Source: JBPESN01 sp051710625 (lineage in GTDB: Bacteria > Pseudomonadota > Gammaproteobacteria > Enterobacterales > Enterobacteriaceae). From it: a stretch of DNA of 64,000 nt. The stretch is taken from positions 1-64,000 of the forward strand of contig NZ_JBPESN010000008.1 of the NCBI RefSeq assembly GCF_051710625.1. The letters are read 5' to 3'. The position numbers and the translations under genes were made by a program. The notes under the pieces were generated by a model. It did no database searches. It was not told where the DNA came from and saw only the letters and a program-made list of their open reading frames with translations. Below are positions 41,502 through 52,413 of this stretch, in pieces (positions within the stretch are counted from its first letter, which is position 1; each line of letters starts with the position of its first letter).

Positions 41502-43775
41502 TTACCGTACCGCGCGCGGCAGCAGGGCCGGATTGACGGCCGTCGCTGCGCGCGGGTGGGCGGGGACGCCGTCGTGCTGGTATCCCGCCGGCGCCTCCCC
41601 CGGTCGCTCATCGAGCCGCATGGAGAGCGCGATGCGCTTGCGCGCGATATCGACGTCCATGACCTTCACTTTGACAATATCGCCGGCTTTCACCACCTTG
41701 TGCGGATCGTCGATAAACCGATCAGACAATGAGGAGATGTGCACCAACCCGTCCTGATGCACGCCGATATCCACAAAGGCGCCGAAATTGGTCACGTTGG
41801 TCACGGTGCCTTCCAGCACCATGCCCTGCGCCAGGTCCTGCAGCCTTTCCACGCCGTTGGCAAACGTGGCGGTTTTGAACTCCGGCCGCGGGTCGCGCCC
41901 CGGTTTCTCCAGCTCTTTGATAATATCGGTCACGGTGGGTAACCCGACGCGCTCATCGGTGAAGCGGGACGGGCTCAGGCCACGCAGCGTCGCAGGGTCG
42001 CCCATCAGATCGCTGAGTGATTTCTCCGTGGCCTGTAAAATTCGCTGTACCATTGGATAACTCTCCGGATGAACGGTAGAGGCGTCTAGCGGATTGTCGC
42101 CGTGATTGATGCGCAGGAAGCCGGCGCATTGTTTAAACGCTTTGGGGCCCAGGCGGGGAACTTTCAGCAACTGTTGACGATCGCGGAAACGGCTATGCTT
42201 ATCCCGCCAGCTGACGATGTTTTGCGCCATCATGCGCGTCAGGCCGGAGACGCGAATCCGCAGCGGCACTGAAGCGGTATTCAGATCAACGCCAACGGCG
42301 TTGACGCAGTCCTCGACTACCGTGTCCAGCTTTTTCGCCAGCAGGCTTGGCTGACATCGTGCTGATATTGACCCACGCCGATGGATTTCGGATCGATTTT
42401 AACCAGCTCAGCCAAGCGGATCCTGCAATCTGCGGGCGATGGAAACCACCCCGCGCAGCAAGACGTCCAAATCAGGAAACTCCAGCGCCGCCAGCTCCGA
42501 GGCGGAATACGTCGACGCGCCAGCCTCGCTGACGATGACTTTTTGCCCTTTCACGTCGGGATAACGCTTCTGGACTTCGGCATAGAATCGTTCGGTTTCC
42601 CGCGATGCGGTCCCGTTGCCGATGGCGACCAGTTCCACGTTATGTTTCAGACACAAAGCCGCGACGGCCGTCGCGGCTTTGTCGGCCTGGCTGGTGTGGG
42701 GATAAAGCGTCTGTGTCGCGACCAGCTTGCCGGTGGCATCCACCACCGCGACCTTGACGCCGGTGCGCAGCCCCGGATCCAGGCCCATGGTAGCGCGCCG
42801 CCCCGCCGGCGCCGCCATCAGTAAATCATGCATGTTGCGGGCGAAGACCTGGATCGCTTCTTCCTCGGTCCTTTCACGCATGCTGCCCATCAGTTCGGTT
42901 TCCAGATGCATGAGGATTTTGATGCGCCAGGTCCAGCTGATGACCGTTTTACGCCAGCTATCGGCCGGCGCCTGTTCGAAGCGCACTTGCAAATGATTGG
43001 CGATCATCTGCTCGCAGTAGCTGGCACGCGGCGGCTCGTCGACGTGCGGATCAACGTTCAGCGCCAGCTGCAACACCCCCTCGTTGCGTCCGCGCAACAT
43101 GGCCAGCGCACGGTGTGAGGGGACCTGGGACAGCGGTTCGTGATGATCGAAGTAGTCGCGGAATTTGGCGCCTTCTTCCTCTTTACCGGGCACCACCCGC
43201 GCCACCAGATGGGCGTTTTTCCACAGATAAGCGCGGATTTTCGCCAGCAGCGCGGCATCCTCGGCAAAGCGCTCCATCAGGATATAACGCACGCCGTCAA
43301 GGGCCGCTTTGGCGTCGGCCACGCCGGCATCAGGGTTAACAAAACTGGCCGCCGCGGTATCGGGGTCCGTTGACGAGTCCTGCCAAAGCCGATCGGTCAG
43401 CGGCGCCAGCCCCGCCTCGATGGCTATCTGGCCGCGGGTGCGGCGTTTGGGTTTATAGGGCAGGTAGAGATCTTCTAGCTCGGTCTTGCTCAAGGTCGCC
43501 TGGATAGCCGACGCCAGCGCCTCGGTAAGCTTGCCCTGTTCGTCGATGGATTTCAGAATACTCTGGCGCCGTTCATCCAGTTCGCGCAAATAATCCAGGC
43601 GCGTTTCCAGCGTACGCAGCTGTGTGTCGTCCAGCCCGCCGGTAACTTCTTTACGATAGCGGGCGATAAAAGCCACGGTGTTGCCTTCGTCCAGGAGCCG
43701 CATCGCAGCGTCCACTTGCCCGACCCGGGCTTTCAGTTCACCGGCGATAAGATGGTTCAATGACTCTCTATTCAT
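41502..43775 (-). pseudogene. yhgF: Tex/YhgF RNA-binding transcription accessory protein, frameshifted
   Basis: Tex is a conserved S1-domain protein linked to transcription. The first 455 codons are open (MNRESLNHLIAGELKARVG to VVSIARRLQDPLG), stopping at 42408. The last about 255 codons are open in the same frame (VPLRIRVSGLTRMMAQNIVS to the S1 domain GTVTNVTNFGAFVDIGVHQD). Between them about 60-140 bp are shifted by an extra base near 42411 and a compensating change near 42350, and a stop falls in the gap. The YqgF-like and HhH domains are otherwise well kept, so inactivation may be recent. Confidence 0.9.
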
Positions 43776-43933
43776 GCGTTAATGTTTATTTTGTCATAAG
43801 GATTGTTTGGGCCTGCACAGTTATACGGTTTGCGGCGGTAAAATATGCCGGCCGCCCGCGTCCGTTTAGGCCCACCCACCCGCTGCTATGGTATATTGCC
43901 GTTATTGGCGACAGAGTGCAACGACAGGTGACG

Positions 43934-44408
43934 ATGAAGACCAACCTTTATTACCCGCCAGGGCTATCAGGAATTGCAGGATGAGCTGGGCCATTTGTGG
44001 AAACGCTACCGGCCGGAGATTACCGAGAAGGTTGCCTGGGCCGCCAGTCTGGGCGATCGCAGTGAAAATGCGGATTATCATTACGATAAGAAAATTCTGC
44101 GCGAGATTGACCGTCGGGTGCGTTATTTGCGCCGCGTGCTGAAGGAGGCGCGGGTGGTAGATTACTCCCCGCGGCAGGAGGGGCGAATATTTTTCGGCGC
44201 CTGGGTGGAAGTGGAGAACGCCGAGGGGGAAACGAAACGCTTTCGTATCGCCGGTCCCGATGAAATTTATAAACATGAGGACTATATCTCCATCGATTCA
44301 CCCATGGCGCGCGCCCTGATCAAAAAGGCGGTGGATGATGAGGCGGAGGTGGTTACCCCTGATGGACGTCGCACCTGGTATATCACCGCCATCTCATATC
44401 AAAGTTGA
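43934..44408 (+). pseudogene. greB: transcript cleavage factor GreB, frameshift at codon 5-6
   Basis: GreB rescues backtracked RNA polymerase. The expected ATG (43934, MKTNL) is followed by one extra T in CCTTTATT (43947-43949), which shifts the frame. From ITRQGYQELQDELGHLWKRY onward the gene is fully open in the other frame, including the acidic tip ASLGDRSENADYHYDKK and the C-terminal domain to WYITAISYQS. A weak internal TTG at 43974 could give a protein lacking 14 residues of the coiled coil. Most likely a very recent pseudogene; a sequencing slip is the other option. Confidence 0.8.
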
Positions 44409-44633
44409 CGAGCGCGGGGCGGTGGAGGAAACGTCGTGGTCGTTAATTATTATTCGCGGCGGCGCGACAGATGTTATTATCGTGGCGATCACGTGCGGAA
44501 AGTGTTGATAACTACGCATCTTTATATGCTTTGTAACAATTTCGCTTAGAATGGTCACCTGGATTCGCTGTCAGTGATGCACCGGTTTTTGAACAATATC
44601 CTTTACAGGCGTTTCGCCTTTGGGAGAGAGATA

Positions 44634-45359
44634 ATGCAAGAGGATTACAAAATCCTGGTTGTGGATGACGATACGCGCCTGCGGGCGCTCCTTGAGCGTT
44701 ATTTGACCGAGCAGGGCTTTCACAGGTACGCAGCGTCGCCAACGCCGAACAGATGGACCGTTTGCTGACGCGTGAATCCTTCCATCTGATGGTGCTGGAT
44801 CTGATGCTGCCGGGGAAGGACGGGCTGTCTATTTGCCGCCGGCTGCGCAACCAAAGCAACTTGATGCCGATCATTATAGTCACCGCCAAGGGGGAGGAAG
44901 TGGACCGTATCGTTGGCCTGGAAATCGGCGCCGATGACCATATTCCCAAGCTTTTCAACTCCCGTGGACTGCTGGCGCGTATCCGCGCGGTACTGCGCCG
45001 GCAGGCTAACGAGCTGCCGGGGGCGCCGTCGCAGGAAGAGGCTATCATCGCCTTTGGCAAGTTCAAGCTTAATCTCGGTACCCGTGAGATGTTCCGCGGA
45101 AATGAGCCGATGCCGCTGACCAGCGGTGACTTTGGGGGGCTTATAAAGCGTTGGTCAGCCACCCGCGGGAGCCGTTGTCCCGTGATAAACTGATGAATCT
45201 GGCGCGCGGTCGCGAATATAGCGCCATGTGGAACGCTCAATCGATGTGCAGATCTCGCGTCGGCGGCGCATGGTGGAAGAAGACCCCGCCCATCTGCGCT
45301 ATATTCAGACCGTATGGGGTTTGGGCTATGTCCTTGTGCCGGACGGCAGTAAAGCATGA
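44634..45359 (+). pseudogene. ompR: osmoregulation response regulator OmpR, frameshifted
   Basis: OmpR controls porin genes after phosphorylation by EnvZ. The receiver domain starts correctly (MQEDYKILVVDDDTRLRALL), shifts frame near 44725, and continues with the phosphoacceptor Asp in LMVLDLMLPGKDGLS. Near 45140 it shifts again, and a further shift follows REYSAM at about 45227, after which the winged helix tail (VWGLGYVLVPDGSKA) is in frame to a stop. Substitutions such as YIPKPFNPRE to HIPKLFNSRG add to the damage. Confidence 0.94.
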
Positions 45360-46655
45360 TGTGATGGCGCATCTCTCCGCGCAGTTCCTTCGCCCGCCGC
45401 CTGTTGTTAATCGTTACCTTGCTGTTCGTCAGCCTGGTAACGACCTATCTGGTGGTCTTGAATTTCGCCATCTTACCGAGTCTGCAATAGTTCAATAAAG
45501 TGCTGGCTTATGAAGTCAGAATGTTGATGACCGATCGGCTGCAATTGGAAGACGGTACGTTATTGGAAGTGCCGCCGGCATTCCGGCGCGAAATTTACCG
45601 TGAATTGGGTGTCTCGCTGTACACTAATCCGGCTGCGGAAGAGAGCGGTTTGCCCTGGGCGCAACACTATGAATTCCTGAGCCAGCAAATGGCTCAGCAG
45701 TTCGGCGGCCCAACCGATGTAGGCGTCGAAGTCACCAAAAATTCCCCCGTTATCTGGCTGAAAACATGGTTATCGCCGGATATCTGGGTACGCATTCCGT
45801 TGACCAAAATCCATCAGGGCGACTTCTCGCCGTTATTCCGGTACACCCTGGCGATTATATTGCTGGCTATCGGCGGCGCCTGGCTGTTTATCCGTATTTA
45901 AAACCGGCCGCTGCTGGATTTGGAACATGCCGCGCTGCAGGTGGGTAAGGGCATCATTCCACCGCCGCTGCGGGAGTATGGCGCCTCGGAGGTGCGCTCG
46001 GTGACGCAGGCGTTCAACCAGATGGCGGCCGGCGTCAGCCATGATTTGCGCACGCCGCTGACCCGTATCCGCCTGGGGACGGAAATGATGAGCGCGGAAG
46101 ACGGCTATCTTGCCGAGTCGATCAATAGAGATATCGAAGAGTGCAACGCTATCATCGAGCAGTTCATTGATTATCTGCGCACCGGCCAGGAAATGCAGAC
46201 CGAAATGGCGGATCTCAACAGCATCCTGACCGAGGTGGTGGCGGCGGAGAGCGGCTATGAGCGCGTGATCGAAACCGATATTTGCGGCGAGGAGCTTATT
46301 GTTAACGTCAATCCGCTGTCCATTAAACGCGCGGTGCTGAATATGGTGGTGAATGCCGCGCGCTACGGCAACGGCTGGATAAAGGTAAATAGCGGGCGCG
46401 AAACCAATCAAGTTTGCTTTGAGGTCGAGGATGATGGTCCGGGCATCTAGCCGAATCAATTACAGAATTTATTTCAACCGTTTGTGCGCGGCGATAGCGC
46501 GCGCAGTACCAGCGTTTCCGGCCTCGGTCTGGCCATTGTCCAGCGCATCATTGATGCGCGTGCCGGTAAGCCGAAAATCGGCCGCTGCGCGCGGCAGGGC
46601 TTGCGTATTCGCGTCTATTTGCCGCTTCCGGTCGGGTCCGGTGGGTCGCGGCGCG
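45360..46655 (+). pseudogene. envZ: osmosensor histidine kinase EnvZ, several stop codons
   Basis: EnvZ is the membrane kinase partner of OmpR. It reads through the first membrane segment (LVTTYLVVLNFAILPSL) to a TAG in place of Gln (about 45487), then 133 open codons of periplasmic domain to a TAA after WLFIRI (45899-45901), then the HAMP and kinase core to a TAG after DDGPGI (46448-46450). The phosphoacceptor His is kept in GVSHDLRTPLTRIR, but 14 codons before it are deleted between two similar ATGGC-GGCGTC stretches. The tail GLGLAIVQRIIDAR is still readable. Dead. Confidence 0.94.
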
Positions 46656-46679
46656 GGGGCAGAGCCGCGCCTGGCGCTG

Positions 46680-48181
46680 CGGACCCGCGCTCATCAGCCC
46701 CACCCCCGCCGGCGTGTCGGTGAACTTACTGAAATTATCGATGAAGCGCTGGGCCAGGTCGTCCGTCTTGGCCCGCCATTCGTGGACGCTGGCGTAAGTG
46801 GTACGCGGATCAAGTATCGCACCGTCCACGCCCGGCAGCGCGGTCGGGATCGATAGATTGAAAACCGGTAGGGTAGCGGTTGGCGCATCGTCGATATCAC
46901 CGCGCGGTATGGCGTTGATAATCGCGCGGGTATCCTTGAGGGAAATCCGTTTGCCGCTGGCGTTCCAGCCGATATTGACCAAATCGGCCCGGGCGCCGGC
47001 GGTGTGCATGCGTTTGGCCAGGACATCCGCATAGGCGGTGGGGTGCAGCGACAAAAACGCCGCGCCAAAGCAGGCAGGGAAAATGGGCACCGGCGCCACC
47101 ACACCCCGCTCGGTTCCCGCCAGTTTGGCGGTAAAGCCGGACAGAAAATGATACTGGGCCTGTTCCATCGACAGGCTGGCGCCCGGCGGCAGTACGCTGA
47201 AGGCATCCGCCGTCAGGAAGATGACGCGCGTAGCGTGTCCGGCGCGCGACACCGGTCTAACAATATTATCGATATGGTCGATGGGATAGGACACGTGGGC
47301 GTTTTCGGTTTTGCTGCCATCATCGTAATCCACGCTACCGTCCACCCGCACCACCACATTTTCCAACAGCGCGTTACGGCGAATCGCCTGATAGATCTCC
47401 GGCTTCGCCTCGGGCGAAAGGCGGATGGTTTTGGCGTAACAGCCCCTTCAAAATTGAAGACGCCGTCGTCGTCCCAGCCGTGTTCATCATCGCCTATCAG
47501 ACGGCGGCGCGAGTCTGTCGATAGCGTGGTTTTGCCGGTGCCGGACAGAACGAAGAACAGCGCCACGTCGTCATTGATGCCGACGTTGGCTGAGCAATGC
47601 ATGGAAGCGATTCCTTTAAGCGGCAGAAGGTAATTCATCACCGAGAACAACCCCTTTTTCATTTCGCCGCCGTACCAGGTCCCCCCGATAAGCTGAATCC
47701 CTTCCGTCAGGTTGAAAGCGACAAAGTTTTCCGAATGCAGACCCTGTTCACGCCAATCGGGATTGGTGCATTTGGGGCCGTTAAGCACCACGAAATCCGG
47801 TTCAAAGTCGCGCAGTTCTTCGTCGCTTGGCTGGATGAACATGTTTTTAACGAAATGCGCCTGCCAGGCGACTTCGGTCACAAAACGCACCCGCAGCCTG
47901 CTATCCTCATGGGCGCCTTTACCCTGATCGGACCACCACAGGGTGTCGCGGGTTTTATCGTCACGTACCACATACTTATCGAAGGGTGACCGGCCGGTGA
48001 AAGTTCCGGTGTCGACCGCCACAGCGCCCGATTGGGTTAGCGTACCGCGTTCAAACCCGCTGAGGGCGAGGTCGGTTTCTTCTGCAAACAGCTGATCGTA
48101 GCCCGGGTTGTACACCAGTTCGCGGTAGCCCATTATTCCATAACTGAGCCATTGCTGCGGGGTAATACTCTCACTTACCAT
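46680..48181 (-). pseudogene. pckA: phosphoenolpyruvate carboxykinase (ATP), frameshifted
   Basis: PckA makes phosphoenolpyruvate from oxaloacetate in gluconeogenesis. The first part is open from MVSESITPQQWLSYGI to DDDGVFNFEGAVTPK but lacks about 35 codons between WWSDQGKGAHED and SRLRVRFVTEV. The P-loop region reads FFVLSGTGKTTLS, with Val in place of the usual Gly. A frameshift near 47440 follows; the rest (MENVVVRVDGSVDYDDGSKT to FTDTPAGVGLMSAGP) is open in the next frame. The 3' end nearly touches the envZ tail. The broken pathway fits a host-dependent lifestyle. Confidence 0.93.
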
Positions 48182-48376
48182 GTCACTGCTCCTTAGTTCA
48201 ATAAGTACCGTTAGCAATTGTAGGGATTAGCGGTGGGCACGCGGAGAGATAAATCAAGGATTAACCTGAGCGGGCAGGCTTTACATTATTTTGCGGACGG
48301 GCGCACGGAAAATAAGTTATTACCGTAACATACGCCGCCGGAGAGGCAATCCTCCGGCGGGGCAATAGGGTAAATC

Positions 48377-49258
48377 CTAAGCCTGCGGCAAATGTCCCTG
48401 CGCCGCCTGCTGTTGCAGGTCAGCAATGGCGTCGGCATCGAAACGATAATGGCTACCGCAAAAATCGCAATGCATATCTATTTCGACGTTCTGCTCAAAC
48501 ATGTCGTGCAACTCCTGCTCGTCCAAGGTCATCAGCGCATCGGCGCAGCGCTGGCGTGAGCAGGCACAAAGGAATTGCACCGACTGCGCCGGGTAAACGA
48601 TTACGTTGTCTTGATGATAAAGGCGATACAAAACGTCGTTGGCCGGCAATGCAAACAGTTCGTCGCCCTTCACCGTTGCGGTGAGCTGCGCCAGATGATC
48701 GAAATCGTCGGCGCGGGTATCCTGGCCGGGCAATACTTGCAGCAGCAGACCGGCGGCGGCCACCTCTCCCTGATACTCGCCGGTGCGGATAAACAGCCGC
48801 GTCGGCAACTGCTCCGATTGCAGGAAGTAGTTTTCCAGGCAGTCCGCCAAACGGGGCCCTTCCAGACCGACTACCCCCTGATACCGCTCGCCTTCGGCAG
48901 GGGTCAGGGTAATCACCAAATACCCGTTGCCCAGCATTTGCGCCAGAGTGGTGGCGTTGGCGATGTCGCCGTTGATGCGCGCCAGCCCGCGCATGTTCTG
49001 CCGATCGTCACCGTTAATGACCGCCCGCCGCAGCGGGCCATCTCCTTGTAACTGGACGGTAATTTCGCCGGTGAATTTTAACGTGGCGGTTAGCAAACTG
49101 GTAGCGACCAGGAGTTCCCCCAGCAGCGTTTTCACCGCCGGCGGATAGTTGTGCTGGCCCAGCACTTGGCGGTAAGTTTCCTGTAAGGACACCAGTTCAC
49201 CCCTGACGGCATAGTCTTCAAAGAGGTAACGCTGCAGTTGGTCTTGATGGGTCATCAT
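48377..49258 (-). CDS. hslO: redox-regulated chaperone Hsp33
   Basis: Hsp33 is activated by oxidation and holds unfolding proteins. The protein is 293 residues. The N-terminal domain (MTHQDQLQRYLFEDYAVRGE, SLLTATLKFTGEITVQLQGD) and the four zinc cysteines (LCACSRQRC and MHCDFCGSHY) are intact. It starts at tandem ATGs. It is followed on the same strand upstream-to-downstream by hslR in the opposite order of coordinates, the usual hslR-hslO unit. Confidence 0.95.
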   Translation of the reverse strand: MMTHQDQLQRYLFEDYAVRGELVSLQETYRQVLGQHNYPPAVKTLLGELLVATSLLTATLKFTGEITVQLQGDGPLRRAVINGDDRQNMRGLARINGDIANATTLAQMLGNGYLVITLTPAEGERYQGVVGLEGPRLADCLENYFLQSEQLPTRLFIRTGEYQGEVAAAGLLLQVLPGQDTRADDFDHLAQLTATVKGDELFALPANDVLYRLYHQDNVIVYPAQSVQFLCACSRQRCADALMTLDEQELHDMFEQNVEIDMHCDFCGSHYRFDADAIADLQQQAAQGHLPQA

Positions 49259-49288
49259 GGTCTCTCATGCCTGCGGCGCCGGGAGGGA

Positions 49289-49711
49289 TTATTCCGCCTC
49301 GCCCGATTCGCCATATTTAAATTTAATCAGATTGCGGCGTTCTTTTTTGTCCGGGCGCCGGTCCGGATGGGACATGGTCAGGGCGTTACTTTTTCGCGCC
49401 TCGGCCATTTTCTCCCGTTTAACGATACTGGCGTCGGTCTCCTGATACAGTAGCTGCGCATCGCTGGCAGGATGAGGTTGATCGCTTAAAGCACGCACGC
49501 GCACCTGACGCTCGTCGTTGCCTTGACGCAGCGTGATTTCCGCGCCGCGCTCCATGGTTTTACCGGGTTTGCTGCGCTGTCCATTGTAATGGACCTTGCC
49601 GCCCTCAATCATCGCGCGGGCCAGGGCGCGGGTTTTATAAAAACGCGTCGCCCACAGCCACTTGTCCAGCCGTACGGCCGGAGTATCGCCGTTAGCGTCT
49701 TTGGGTTTCAT
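49289..49711 (-). CDS. hslR: heat shock protein 15, ribosome rescue RNA-binding protein
   Basis: Hsp15 binds 50S subunits carrying nascent-chain tRNA. The protein is 140 residues with an S4 RNA-binding domain (VRLDKWLWATRFYKTRALAR, MIEGGKVHYNGQRSKPGKTM) and a basic C-terminal tail (DRRPDKKERRNLIKFKYGES). It lies upstream of hslO, 30 bp apart, so they form an operon. Intact. Confidence 0.95.
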   Translation of the reverse strand: MKPKDANGDTPAVRLDKWLWATRFYKTRALARAMIEGGKVHYNGQRSKPGKTMERGAEITLRQGNDERQVRVRALSDQPHPASDAQLLYQETDASIVKREKMAEARKSNALTMSHPDRRPDKKERRNLIKFKYGESGEAE

Positions 49712-49726
49712 TTCGCCTTCTGAGTG

Positions 49727-50434
49727 TCAGCACATTATTCTAGCCAGCGCAGGCAGCAGCGTCCGATAATCATTGAGTGACGGATGTCGCCGAAAGGGTT
49801 GCGGCGCCACGCCGGAATTAGGATTACTGACGCCGAGACAATAGCGGATACCAAAGCGGCTGGCCGCATCGAGAATCGGCTCGCTGTCATCAATGAACAG
49901 CGTTCGCACCGGATCAAAACCGGTATGAGTCCGAACGCGCTGCCACAAATGCTGATCTTCCTTGGGATAACCAAATGTATGGGTAGAAAGTAATAAATCA
50001 AGGTGCTGACCCAGACCGGTGTGGCGCATTTTCACCGTCAGACCGTCAGACCGTCAGACCGTCAGGCCGTCGGGGTGGGCGTTGGTCAGCAGGATCGAGC
50101 GGCGGCCGTGCTGACGCAATGCGCTCAGTAGCGGCCGCGTATCGTCGCGCAACCGTACGGTATGACCAAGTTCAGCGGTCATGGCGGCGATATCCAGCGT
50201 CAGCCGCCGGCTCCAGTAATCGAAACAGTACCAGTTCAAGGTATGGCGCACGCTGTGGTATTCGTGGTCTATCAGGGCGCTGGCCTCAGCCCGGGTGATA
50301 CCGCGCCGTTGGCTAAGGGCCGCCGGTACGCGCGCCAGCCAGAAGTCACGATCGAAGGCCAAATCCAGCAGTGTGCCGTCCATATCAAGAATGATGGTAT
50401 CAATATGATGGCGCCAGTCGATGACTGCGGACAT
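49727..50434 (-). pseudogene. yrfG: HAD-family phosphatase YrfG, stop inside an 8-bp repeat tract
   Basis: YrfG is a HAD hydrolase active on purine nucleotides. The start MSAVIDWRHHIDTIILDMDG carries the catalytic DMDGT, and the N-terminal half runs to LLTNAHPDGLTV. There a TGA falls in a tandem array of four 8-bp units (ACCGTCAG on the plus strand, 50034-50065). Immediately beyond, in the same frame, the gene resumes KMRHTGLGQHLDLLLSTHTF to NDYRTLLPALARIMC. One unit alone would leave an unbroken gene. Confidence 0.9.
50034..50065. repeat. octanucleotide tandem repeat, four units, in yrfG
   Basis: Four perfect copies of ACCGTCAG (plus strand), followed by a fifth imperfect unit GCCGTCGG. The extra 24 bp keep the yrfG frame but introduce an in-frame TGA on the coding strand. 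Such arrays arise and change by replication slippage. Confidence 0.95.
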
Positions 50435-50551
50435 GCGGACTCCAGAGCGTAAGCAGGGCAAGGGGGAGGGTCTGCGGCATGGCGCCAAACGGCCCGGTCA
50501 ACATTCAGAGTAGCATACTTGCCGCCCGTCCGGGGATGAGATTGATGGCTA

Positions 50552-52413
50552 TCAGTCGCGCCAAACGCGGTTGCCGTTCGCGGCTATCGCCTCGTGGCTG
50601 AAGCAACAGTCATAATAGCGCTGGATGTCCCGCGCGTGCCGTCGGCCGTTGTGCAGGCGCCGCACCAGCAGGATAGCGTTGAACGCGGCGCGCGTCAGCA
50701 ACAGTATCAGTAGCAAGGTTGCGCCCACGTTGCGCCACAGTGATACCCTTCCGGCTCCTTGAGCAGCGCAATCTGGCGGGTGCCGTTAGCGTCGACGGTA
50801 ATATTGGTGATGATGCCCTCGGCGTTAAACGGTGTATGCAACAGTTGCGTAGACAGCCCCTGCAGCTCGTGCCATTGCGCCAGGCCAGTATAATCGTTGA
50901 AATTTACGGCGGGGGGGGTCTCGACTAGCTGTTTGTCTTCATCGCTGCGGATCAGAAATCCGTCCGGTGGCGGGCTGTTGAGCGCGTTGGTGGCGTTGCG
51001 TGTCTCGCTGGCAAAGTAGTACGAGGTGGCGGCGTTGACCAAGGCTTCCAGCGTATCGGCGCTTACCGGCCGCAGCAGCACATTTATTCCTTTCAGCGAT
51101 CCGGCGCGATCGACGGTATCGGACTCCGGCATCGGCAGCGGTACCGCGTTGTTCCAGTAAATAGCGGAACAGTCAAACGGAAAAAACGGGGTTCTGCCGC
51201 CATCGCTTTGTACATAATACCCCGGTACCGCGGGCCGACAGCGTATCGCCAATGCGCAGCGTCGCCTGGTTCAAAGCGGCGACGCTGTCGACGTGCAGTG
51301 TTTGCGCGCCCTGCAGCCAGGCAACGCTCAATTTCAGCGGCAGCGAGAGCGGCCATAGGCCAGCAGCAACGACAAGGCCAGTAGCAAACTGCATAGCATC
51401 ATCAGATTTCCGCCCCAGCGCTGCAGGGGGAAATAAGTGACTTCGTCATGAAGCGACAGAAAGCAGCCCTGGCGCACTACCTGGCTGATGACGTATATAT
51501 CGATGTCGGTTTTCGGTTTTCTTGTTCAGATCGCGGGCGATATACGGCGGCCAATGTGCCGGGTATTTCAAATCGAGGCTGCCGAGGGAAATATTGCTGA
51601 TACTGCCCTGACCAGATTCGCCGAACAGCCCCCAGCGCTGGGGGATCCCACGCAGGCAGTGAATATCCTGCCGATTGCGCTGCGTCGGCTGGCGGAATCG
51701 CAGCCAGGCGGCCAGTGCGGCCGGTAACGCGGCCAATGCCGCAAACCAGGGCTGCGCCATGATAGGCGCTAGCAGACTCAGAAGTATCAATAGCAGCGCC
51801 GCGCTGCACGGTACCGCTTCGCGTCGTCCGGATGGCCGGCTGATAGCGCGCTCCGGCGGCGTTCCCTTGCGCACCTCAACCTGTTCGTTGCCCTGCTTGC
51901 GCATCGATGAATTCGGTACCGCCGCATGTGCCGGCGCAGGGGTCACACTGCAGACGGCGCGTCATTCAGCAATGAGCGGCCATTGAGCGAAATCACCAGC
52001 GGCATGCTGTCGGTGCGGATCAACTCGACATGGTTTTCTTTCGCAATCTATTATTCCCATTGCGCCGGCAAATGAATTTCAATGCTGTCGAGATAATAAC
52101 GCCATTTATGTGGCGCATCAATCGCCAGACCATAGCGGGTGATGGCGTGGGTGCCGGCATAGACGTTGTCGCTGCGGGGCGTCAAAGACACACTCGCCGC
52201 CGCGGGCACCGTGCGCGTAAGCGGTTGACTATGATGGAAGTAATGTTCAATGGCTGCGCGCTCTTCCGCGGTCAACTTTCGGGGAAAGGGTTTAATAAAC
52301 GACAGACGTTTGACGGATACAGGGCGGGCACGCTGGCGATAGAAGCGCCAGCCGATAACGGAAACAATCGTACAGGCAAGCATGCCAGCCAATACATAGA
52401 CGATTGCGCTCAT
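50552..52413 (-). pseudogene. igaA: inner-membrane Rcs inhibitor IgaA (YrfF), multiply broken
   Basis: IgaA restrains the Rcs envelope stress system. The start MSAIVYVLAGMLACTIVSVI and HAITRYGLAIDAPHKWRYYL are open to a stop at 52051. Further pieces in changing frames are CLRGIPQRWGLFGESGQG, YPAHWPPYIARDLNKK, LSVAWLQGAQTLHVDSVAAL, FFPFDCSAIYWNNA, GINVLLRPVSADTLEALVNA, LLHTPFNAEGIITNITVDAN and the last membrane helix (ATLLLILLLTRAAFNAILLV) ending near 50552. Several internal segments are missing; it is about 620 codons versus about 710. Confidence 0.9.

Noticed and set aside
44653..45359. Programmed frameshifting as an explanation for ompR
   Set aside because: Three separate shifts plus non-conservative substitutions in the receiver domain; no slippery sequence at the sites.
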